Assembly (NCBI GenBank): GCA_964481235.1
Contig: CAYZYH010000004.1
Span: 1 to 64,000 of the forward strand
DNA from: JAUPVL01 sp964481235
GTDB lineage: Bacteria; Patescibacteriota; Saccharimonadia; CAILAD01; BJGX01
Length of the DNA stretch: 64,000 nucleotides
Direction: 5' to 3'
The notes under the pieces were generated by a model that saw only the letters and a list, made by a program, of their open reading frames with translations, was not told where the DNA came from and did not search any database. Shown here one piece after another: positions 58,453 to 64,000 of the stretch (positions within the stretch are counted from its first letter, which is position 1; each line of letters starts with the position of its first letter). A program made the position numbers and the translations under genes.

Positions 58453-59823
58453 ATGTTGGTAATATACAACTCACTAACTAAATCAAAACAACCTTTTAAA
58501 CCCATACATACTGGTAAGGCTACTATTTACTCTTGTGGACCAACTGTTTATGACCACGTTCACATTGGCAACTTAAGAGCATTTATTACCGACGATCTTT
58601 TGCAAAGAGTCTTGAGAGATATTGAGAAACTAAAAGTTACTTGGGTAATGAACATTACAGACATCGACGATAAAATGATAGCTAGAATCAATAAATTAAA
58701 TACATCAGATGATCCAATGTCTGCCCTCAATAAACTGGCCGACAAATATACCGATGCATTTATTGATGACATTGAAAGCGTCGGCATTAGACGTGCCGAC
58801 ATAGCTAAGCTACCGCGGGCTACCGACCATATTGGGGCCATGCAAGATCTTATAAGAAAGTTATTAGAAGATAAAATTGCCTATATAAGTGATGGTAGTA
58901 TTTATTTTAGTTTAGAAAAATACATAGCAAGTGGTAAGAAATACGGACAACTAGTTAGCGTAGATTACGAACCTAGGTCTAGAGTAACTGACGACCAAGA
59001 CCAGAAAGAAGGTGTAAGTGATTTTGCACTGTGGAAGGCTCAAAAGCCAGGTGAACCAGCTTGGGACTTTATATGGCAAGACGAGAAATATCCAGGTAGA
59101 CCTGGCTGGCATATAGAATGTTCGGTAATGAGTACAAAATACTTAGGGCAGCCTTTCGATATTCATACCGGTGGAGTAGATTTGAGGTTTCCACACAACG
59201 AAAATGAAATTGCACAGTGTGGGGGTGTACAAGCAAACTATTTTGTCCATAACGAATTTTTAAACATCAGTGGTGAAAAAATGAGCAAAAGTCTTGGCAA
59301 TGTTACCGAGCTAAAAAACATGCCCAACCCGCTAGCCTTTAGACTACTGGTATTACAAGCTCATTACCGAAGCCATATGGATTTTAGTGAGCAAACCTTA
59401 AGCTCTGCTCAAGAAAGATTGAGTAATCTGCAGACCTATGTTGATATGCATATTTTGCGCAGTGCGCCACTTAAAAAATCAGACAACACTGGTGCAACCA
59501 AAAAATTCCTTCATGAGTTCACTCGGGCGCTAGAAGACGATCTCAATACCCCCGCCGCTATAGCAGCCTTTTCGCATATAGAAGGTAAAATTTTTACTCA
59601 AGAATCTCTGGCTGCTTTGCGCTCGGCTGATGATATTTTGGGGCTTAACCTCTTTGGTACCAAACCACTCACCAAGCAAGAACTAGATGTAGTGCATAGC
59701 TATGAACTAGCTAGAAAGAGCCAAGACTATACTAGTTCTGACACACTCCGTAAAGAACTTAAACAAAAATATGGACTGCTAGTAGCCGATACCGATAGTG
59801 GCAGTCTAATAAGTCGAATATAG
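58453..59823 (+). CDS. cysS: Cysteinyl-tRNA synthetase
   Basis: A 456-residue class I synthetase. HIGH-type motif HIGN in CGPTVYDHVHIGNLRAF, WHIECSVMSTKYLG, and KMSKS in SGEKMSKSLGNV. It charges tRNA-Cys. Length and motifs are normal. Confidence 0.97.
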   Translation: MLVIYNSLTKSKQPFKPIHTGKATIYSCGPTVYDHVHIGNLRAFITDDLLQRVLRDIEKLKVTWVMNITDIDDKMIARINKLNTSDDPMSALNKLADKYTDAFIDDIESVGIRRADIAKLPRATDHIGAMQDLIRKLLEDKIAYISDGSIYFSLEKYIASGKKYGQLVSVDYEPRSRVTDDQDQKEGVSDFALWKAQKPGEPAWDFIWQDEKYPGRPGWHIECSVMSTKYLGQPFDIHTGGVDLRFPHNENEIAQCGGVQANYFVHNEFLNISGEKMSKSLGNVTELKNMPNPLAFRLLVLQAHYRSHMDFSEQTLSSAQERLSNLQTYVDMHILRSAPLKKSDNTGATKKFLHEFTRALEDDLNTPAAIAAFSHIEGKIFTQESLAALRSADDILGLNLFGTKPLTKQELDVVHSYELARKSQDYTSSDTLRKELKQKYGLLVADTDSGSLISRI

Positions 59824-59862
59824 AAAAATAATAGTTATTTCAAAAATCATGGCACTATCAAG

Positions 59863-59868
59863 TACAAT
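59863..59868 (+). promoter_or_regulatory. -10 box, predicted leaderless start
   Basis: TACAAT ending 6 nt before the ATG at 59875. Confidence 0.5.
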
Positions 59869-59874
59869 AATATA

Positions 59875-61122
59875 ATGCAACGTATTACAAACTTTTCGTC
59901 ACAAAAATTATCAGATTACACCAACCTAATAGACTCTACTCAGATAAAAAACATTGTAAGTTCCGCAAAAACCCTAAAAGGCAAAAAGATATATGAGATT
60001 AACTCAACCGCCGCTGGCGGAGGAGTGGCCGAACTACTCAACTCTCAATTGCCACTATATAAAGATCTTGGTCTAGATGTTGATTGGTTGGTGTTAGAAC
60101 CCAACGACGAGTTTTTTAATATTACAAAAACCCTACATAATTGTTTACAAGGTATGTGTAGTCCGCCAGATAATGCCGATCTAAATAACTATAGTAAGTA
60201 CTTATCACAAATCGTTAAAGATATTCCGCTAGATGGCGATTTGTATATCTTGCACGATCCTCAAACTTTAGGTTTGGCGCCATTTCTGAAAGAAAAAAAA
60301 TTGGTATGGCGATGCCATATAGATCTAACTCAAGCTGATTCTAATATTTTAAGTTGGGTAACGAAATTCTACAAATATTTCGACAGAATAATATTTTCGT
60401 TACAGCAGTATGCTAAAGATGTTGATAATCAAAAAGTCGCAATAGTACAACCCTCAATAGACCCTTTGAGTAATAAGAACCGGCCCGTAAGCGATCAACT
60501 CATCACTCGAATACTCAAACAAAACTCTATTGACGGTAATTTACCATATCTATTACAGGTATCTAGGTTTGACAAGTTTAAAGATCCGCTTGGTGTAATT
60601 GATATTTTTCATCAAGTACTGAAGTATCTACCAGATACTCAATTGGTATTAGTTGGTGGTAGCGCTACCGATGATCCTGAGGGTAAAGTATATTATCAAA
60701 AAGTTCTTACCAAGACTAAAACGGTCGACTCTAGTAGAATTAAAATTATTAATAATATAGATGACGTCTCAGTAAATGCTTTACAAAGGGCAGCATCAGT
60801 GGTTTTGCAAAACTCAATTAAAGAGGGTTTTGGTCTAACAGTTACCGAGGCACTCTGGAAGAAAAAAATAGTGTTAAGCCGACCAGTTGGTGGTATTACC
60901 GTGCAAATAATTGATGGTAAAACAGGATACTATTTGAGCAAAACAAATAAAGAGTCGGCTATGCAAATTGTAGATATTTTAAAAAATATAGGTAATTATA
61001 GCGATATTGGTAATAACGCCAAGTCATTGGTGCGGTCAAAGTTTATTACACCAATAATGTTAGCCGATTACCTTAAGCTATATTTAGATGTGATTAATAA
61101 TAACCAATCAAAAATAAGTTAA
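59875..61122 (+). CDS. GT4 glycosyltransferase, trehalose synthase (TreT)-like
   Basis: A 415-residue GT-B enzyme. INSTAAGGGVAELLNSQLP near residue 42 is the TreT N-terminal motif, and the C-terminal domain has LQVSRFDKFKDPLGVID and SIKEGFGLTVTEALWKKK. TreT makes trehalose from NDP-glucose and glucose, but related enzymes use other acceptors. It is the only gene of its kind here. Confidence 0.78.
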   Translation: MQRITNFSSQKLSDYTNLIDSTQIKNIVSSAKTLKGKKIYEINSTAAGGGVAELLNSQLPLYKDLGLDVDWLVLEPNDEFFNITKTLHNCLQGMCSPPDNADLNNYSKYLSQIVKDIPLDGDLYILHDPQTLGLAPFLKEKKLVWRCHIDLTQADSNILSWVTKFYKYFDRIIFSLQQYAKDVDNQKVAIVQPSIDPLSNKNRPVSDQLITRILKQNSIDGNLPYLLQVSRFDKFKDPLGVIDIFHQVLKYLPDTQLVLVGGSATDDPEGKVYYQKVLTKTKTVDSSRIKIINNIDDVSVNALQRAASVVLQNSIKEGFGLTVTEALWKKKIVLSRPVGGITVQIIDGKTGYYLSKTNKESAMQIVDILKNIGNYSDIGNNAKSLVRSKFITPIMLADYLKLYLDVINNNQSKIS

Positions 61123-61148
61123 AAACCCAAACCTTTCGGTTTGGGTTT
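61123..61148. terminator. Bidirectional terminator
   Basis: AAACCCAAACC (61123-61133), a TTTC loop, then GGTTTGGGTTT (61138-61148). It lies between the convergent TreT-like and hypothetical genes. Confidence 0.88.
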
Positions 61149-61154
61149 GGTATG

Positions 61155-61586
61155 TTATCGCTGCTTGTAACGCCTTCGAGCAACGATTCCAACACGATAC
61201 CTGCTGAAGTAGGGGACGTAGCGCTCAATGAAGTCAGCTCTAGAGGGTACAATCTCTACCAAAACAAGATCTGGGAGATGCTCAATGAGCTGCTCAAAGT
61301 GCTCTACAGAAAAGCTACTGGTGATATGTACGCAGTCACGATCTCTTGGAATGGTTGTGACTGCTTCGCGGTACGGGTCCCACTTCCAAATGCCCTTACA
61401 GGGTCTTTTTGGTGCCAGGATAATGTCTCGCTCTTTTTTAATGTGTTGCTTCTTCTTTTTGCCGTCACCACTACCACTACACTTATCACACCAGCTCTTG
61501 GGAACCGGCGGAAAGAAGTGTTCGCATTCTTCTGGATCTTCGGTATCTAGCTGGATTGTTGCTTGACTGCTAAGTATGTCTGTCAA
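61155..61586 (-). CDS. Hypothetical protein with Cys motifs
   Basis: A 143-residue soluble protein. CEHFFPPVPKSWCDKCSGSGDG may bind zinc through its Cys residues, and the C-terminal half is an alpha/beta segment (RDCVHITSSFSVEHFEQLI, then RADFIERYVPYF). No family is recognised. The TTG start at 61586 was chosen because AAGGAG lies 5 nt upstream; a longer frame up to 61631 would start within its promoter. Confidence 0.65.
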   Translation of the reverse strand: MTDILSSQATIQLDTEDPEECEHFFPPVPKSWCDKCSGSGDGKKKKQHIKKERDIILAPKRPCKGIWKWDPYREAVTTIPRDRDCVHITSSFSVEHFEQLIEHLPDLVLVEIVPSRADFIERYVPYFSRYRVGIVARRRYKQR

Positions 61587-61619
61587 GACTGCTCCTTGTA
61601 TGGGCGTTGAAGCAACTTT

Positions 61620-61648
61620 AATATACCACAATACAACAGTTATGTAAA
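61620..61648 (-). promoter_or_regulatory. Promoter of the hypothetical gene at 61155
   Basis: The minus strand reads TTTACA (61648-61643), 17 nt, then TATATT (61625-61620) with an upstream TGG, giving an extended -10. The expected leader is about 27 nt, including AAGGAG. Confidence 0.65.
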
Positions 61649-61658
61649 TACTTATAGT

Positions 61659-62222
61659 CTATTGTTTTGAACTGAAAAACTGTAAGAAATTATTATCTTT
61701 ACTCAGTAGATTAGTTTCTTCTTGGCACCAGGGCGTGAACTCGGTAGTCTTGTCGCTTTGAGTACTAAAAGTAAGCCAGTCTACCCACCTTGTATTCATT
61801 ACCTCTTCTGTATTGGGGGTGGGTTGAGAATTGTGTCTAACCACCATTACTGGGCAAAACTCATTTTCAACTACACCTTGGCGTTCGGCGCGGTATCTGT
61901 AGTTAGGAAAGATATTTATAATACTTTGTTTATCAACATCTATACCAAGCTCGTACTTTAGTCTACGTACAGCAGCTTGTTCTACATCCTCATCGGGCAA
62001 AGGATGACCACAGCAAGTATTACTCCATACTCCGGGCCAGGTGATTTTCTGCATAGAACGCTGTTGCAAGAGTACTTCTCCCTTGTCATTAAACAAAAAA
62101 ACCGAAAAACCTCTATGTAACGGAGTGCTTTTAGTGTGTACAGTAGCTTTTTCAGTAAGCCCAATTGGAGTATTGCTTTCGTCAACTAAAATTACCGGCT
62201 CTTTATAGGTGGTTGTATTCAT
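61659..62222 (-). CDS. idi: Isopentenyl-diphosphate delta-isomerase type 1
   Basis: A 187-residue Nudix-fold enzyme. GFSVFLFNDKGEVLLQQRS precedes the catalytic Cys in WSNTCCGHPLPDED; the Nudix-like helix is AAVRRLKYELGI, and the second catalytic part is in RAERQGVVENEFCPVM. It interconverts IPP and DMAPP. DMAPP is the donor for a CrtEb-type elongase, so it may serve the carotenoid cluster. TATAAA lies about 9 nt before the ATG. Confidence 0.92.
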   Translation of the reverse strand: MNTTTYKEPVILVDESNTPIGLTEKATVHTKSTPLHRGFSVFLFNDKGEVLLQQRSMQKITWPGVWSNTCCGHPLPDEDVEQAAVRRLKYELGIDVDKQSIINIFPNYRYRAERQGVVENEFCPVMVVRHNSQPTPNTEEVMNTRWVDWLTFSTQSDKTTEFTPWCQEETNLLSKDNNFLQFFSSKQ

Positions 62223-62274
62223 ATGCTACATTTTATACTTTGATTTGTCGCCATACAAGTTAATTATTTAATGT

Positions 62275-62303
62275 AAAACCCCCGCTAGCAAAGCTAGCGA
62301 GGG
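62275..62303 (-). terminator. Terminator of the large RNA
   Basis: On the minus strand, CCCTCGCTAGC, a TTT loop and GCTAGCGGGGG are followed by TTTT. Confidence 0.9.
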
Positions 62304-63004
62304 TTGAGTGGGGTTGTGAGAGAGTTAGGTCAGGCTCTCCCGATGCCGTCTTCATACCACGCCTGCGAAGCGTAGACAGCTTTGACCGTACATCACTGGT
62401 TTTACCCAATGTGGAGCTCTACGCCCCAGATCTAGTATGAGATCTTTATCCCCAAATCGTCTTCTTGATCTCTGCGCTGGCCGGCGCTTCGATCATGTCT
62501 AGGTGGTTATCCTAGACTTCCTTTTTACAAACACTCTGCTTCCCACGCAGTGTGCTCTTAAGGAATGGCCCTACGACGATTTAGTTTCCCACGCTTTCCA
62601 TTCAACAGGTATGTTGATTGGTCTCCAATAACAGGCGCGTGAGTGGTCTTGGCACCCAGCCTTGCGAGCTGAGAGCTGTTCCACCTGCCTTTTCCGACTT
62701 TCATGAGTTGGCGCTCAATCAGTCACTAACTACCTTTGCCCCACCAAGGACTCGGCCTCTACTATTTCGCGTTTGGTCCCCCAAAAGGGCGCTACGTAGG
62801 TAGAGTGGAGATCTGGATAAGGACAATGTCCCAACCCTGCGTGCACCCGGAGACAGGTGCTTTACGCATATCGACTCTCACGAGTCTGTCGGGCACTCCA
62901 CAGCCCTGTTGTAAATTACTAAAAGTGTTAATAAATTACAACAGAACTGCAGGGTGGTTAGTTAATTATTTTATAAGGTGCAAAACTTCTGTTTTGTTTC
63001 TACA
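62275..63004 (-). ncRNA. Large structured RNA of unknown class, about 730 nt
   Basis: No convincing ORF lies here. Base composition is much richer in G+C than the neighbours. The minus strand has many perfect hairpins: GACTCGTGAGAGTC, GCACCTGTCTCCGGGTGC, ATTGGAGACCAAT, GTCTAGGATAACCACCTAGAC and AGATCTCATACTAGATCT. A consensus promoter lies at one end and a terminator at the other. I could not match it to RNase P (no GGAAAGTCC-type core), tmRNA (no tRNA-like ends), SRP RNA or 6S RNA. Confidence 0.7.
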
Positions 63005-63010
63005 AATACC

Positions 63011-63039
63011 ATCTTAGCAGAGTACCAATAAAAAGTCAA
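63011..63039 (-). promoter_or_regulatory. Strong promoter of the large RNA
   Basis: The minus strand reads TTGACT (63039-63034), a 17-nt spacer and TAAGAT (63016-63011), placing the start near 63004. Confidence 0.8.
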
Positions 63040-63154
63040 TAGTCTTTGACAAAAAAGTTTTAAAATTACTGATTTTCTCGATATAAGATTATAGTATGTT
63101 AAAAACATAAGCATAATAGTGTCATATTTTACTAACATATTCTGTAGCTATATA

Positions 63155-63182
63155 AAAACTCCCTCTAAATCAAGAAGGAGTG
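63155..63182 (-). terminator. Terminator overlapping the HD gene stop
   Basis: On the minus strand ACTCC and GGAGT pair around TTCTTGATTTAGA-like sequence, followed by TTTTTA. It overlaps the end of the HD-domain gene. Confidence 0.6.
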
Positions 63183-63820
63183 GGGTTAAAACTACGGCCC
63201 ATATTGGACCAAGGGTCGTTTTTACTGAGTGGAAACTCATAAAACACTCGAGCACTCCACATATCGCAGGTATGGCAAAAAACCGCCAGCGGTGACATAG
63301 TACGAGCATTTGGAGAGTAGTCTTTATCTCTAATGCCTTCAACAAAGTGTAATGCATGCCAATGTGCGTCACTTAGCTCTATCTCGTACTCGGTAATGAG
63401 TCGCTTTTTGAATAATTCGCGGTTTGCCTTGCTTTCCATATTTGGTGCTATTAAGAATTTGCCATCTTGGCTGGTCTCTATAGAGCCATCATAATCAAGC
63501 TGTATTCGCCAGGCCTTCTCAATATCGTGCAAGAACAGCACCACAAGAGCATCAGACAAACTAAATTGTTCATCAACAGGTAGTAAACTCATACGCCCAG
63601 TGAAGGCGATAAAACGAAAAAGTTGTACCGCTAGGTTCATTACTTCTAGTACGTGGTCTAGGTATCCACCTCGCCAGGCTTGATGATTATGTGTAGAGCC
63701 TGGAGAGTTTTTAATACGCCAGTTGTTATCACTCAATACTTGCTGTAGACGGGCCCTATATGGCTCATCAATCATCGCCAGAAGTTCTTCTATGTCGTGG
63801 TAGGTTAGAGATTTACTCAT
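63170..63820 (-). CDS. HD-domain phosphohydrolase-like protein
   Basis: A 216-residue protein. HNHQAWRGGYLDHVLEVMNLA near residue 43 gives the first His, and VLFLHDIEKAW near 95 the His-Asp pair; a further Asp lies near TCDMWSAR. This matches HD-type metal-dependent phosphohydrolases. The substrate is unknown. It lies between the large RNA and the right edge gene, each with its own terminator. Confidence 0.75.
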   Translation of the reverse strand: MSKSLTYHDIEELLAMIDEPYRARLQQVLSDNNWRIKNSPGSTHNHQAWRGGYLDHVLEVMNLAVQLFRFIAFTGRMSLLPVDEQFSLSDALVVLFLHDIEKAWRIQLDYDGSIETSQDGKFLIAPNMESKANRELFKKRLITEYEIELSDAHWHALHFVEGIRDKDYSPNARTMSPLAVFCHTCDMWSARVFYEFPLSKNDPWSNMGRSFNPTPS

Positions 63821-63880
63821 TTTTGCCTATCTTTTGTAGGTACTTTAAAAACTTAGTATATCGCAAAAATTTTGCAAAAT

Positions 63881-63922
63881 AAAACCCCGCAAATATTCTG
63901 AAATTTATCAGATTTTGCGGGG
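63881..63922 (-). terminator. Terminator of the gene entering from the right edge
   Basis: On the minus strand CCCCGCAAAATCTGA pairs with TCAGAATATTTGCGGGG and is followed by TTTTATTTTG. The stem is about 15 bp with a bulge. Confidence 0.85.
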
Positions 63923-63932
63923 ATGTGGTGTG

Positions 63933-64000
63933 TTACCACCTAATAACGTTGCGACCATTGTGGAGTACGCCATGTGTTGGTCCCCAGAAACAATCAATGG
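63933..64000 (-). CDS. Partial gene, 3' end only, unknown product
   Basis: The frame that ends just before the terminator gives the last 21 residues of a protein ending HGVLHNGRNVIRW. Only this fragment is visible and no family can be named. Another open frame (to a TGA inside the hairpin) is less likely because its stop lies in the terminator stem. Confidence 0.4.
   Translation of the reverse strand, partial: IDCFWGPTHGVLHNGRNVIRW

Noticed and set aside
61152..61566. Plus-strand frames opposite the Cys-containing hypothetical gene
   Set aside because: They are antisense to the minus-strand frame, which has a promoter with ideal spacing, a Shine-Dalgarno sequence and a protein-like composition.
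62275..63004. RNase P RNA or tmRNA
   Set aside because: I looked for the GGAAAGTCC-type and ACAGAA-type cores of RNase P and for tRNA-like ends and a tag frame of tmRNA on both strands and did not find them. A very divergent member cannot be excluded without a covariance search.
62618..63017. Plus-strand open frames of 61 and 93 codons within the large RNA region
   Set aside because: They overlap each other in different frames, have no Shine-Dalgarno sequence, and lie opposite a region with a clear minus-strand promoter, hairpins and terminator. Structured RNA explains the region better.
1..64000. Alternative genetic code with TGA as sense
   Set aside because: Several genes, such as those ending at 8462 and 61155, end normally, and TGA stops give family-length proteins throughout. 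No gene needs TGA read through.
1..64000. CRISPR array or restriction-modification system
   Set aside because: No regularly spaced repeat of 24-40 nt and no Cas, methyltransferase or restriction enzyme motif was seen.

Overview
The window looks like chromosome of a Candidatus Saccharibacteria (TM7, Candidate Phyla Radiation) bacterium. The signs are a low G+C content, very short intergenic gaps, a ribosomal protein complement in standard bacterial order, many membrane and secreted proteins without clear families, and a type IV pilus locus. TGA works as a normal stop, so this is not the recoded SR1/Gracilibacteria code. The lineage is inferred from gene content and style; no 16S rRNA gene is present.

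Layout. 1-4210: the alpha operon (infA, rpmJ, rpsM, rpsK, rpsD, rpoA, rplQ, rplM, rpsI) ending in a hairpin. 4292-7738: an RCK-type channel-like protein, a pseudouridine synthase, a clamp-loader delta' subunit and a TPR protein. 7855-8110: three tRNAs (two Thr, one Tyr). 8232-9757: a PspC protein and purD. 9914-9990: tRNA-Trp, with an integrated element of about 8 kb directly behind it. The element carries a large serine recombinase, a rolling-circle-type initiator, a SpoVG-like protein and a MerR-like HTH protein. Its likely cargo is a DsbA-like thiol protein, a CDF metal exporter, UppP and an inactive-looking HAD protein. 18440: a CruF-like carotenoid hydratase. 19379-26071: type IV pilus genes (pilB, pilC, four minor pilins and a major pilin), one minor pilin having a very large extracellular domain. 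26163-31888: small membrane proteins, a K+ channel, a DHA2 exporter, a DUF6325/SHOCT pair, and an ECF sigma factor with a putative anti-sigma factor and a secreted coiled-coil protein.

31920-38762 is a carotenoid gene cluster in two divergent arms. The rightward arm is crtI-crtE-crtB. The leftward arm has two half-size lycopene-cyclase subunits and one polypeptide that fuses a UbiA-type lycopene elongase to a family 2 glycosyltransferase. With idi (61659-62222) and the CruF-like gene (18440), the window could encode a route from IPP to a glycosylated C50 carotenoid. No rhodopsin or carotene-cleaving oxygenase was seen here.

38807-48867: a membrane protein, secE-nusG-rplK-rplA, a nucleotidyltransferase-like gene with a deaminase, a complete thymidylate cycle (thyA, a DHFR-HIT fusion, glyA), and rplJ-rplL behind an L10-type attenuator leader. 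48977-61122: dnaX, dnaB, a polyprenyl-linked sugar transfer set (GtrA, two GT-C proteins, one GT2), ybaB, recR, an exonuclease, cysS and a TreT-like glycosyltransferase. 61155-64000: a Cys-containing hypothetical protein, idi, a large structured RNA of unknown class on the minus strand (about 730 nt, clear promoter and terminator), an HD-domain protein, and the 3' end of a gene that runs off the window.

Two cross-cutting observations stand out. At least ten genes have a TATAAT-like box only 6-8 nt before the start codon, which predicts leaderless mRNAs, whereas most ribosomal protein genes keep Shine-Dalgarno leaders. The best candidates for an undescribed system are the carotenoid cluster with its fused elongase-glycosyltransferase, and the unidentified large RNA.
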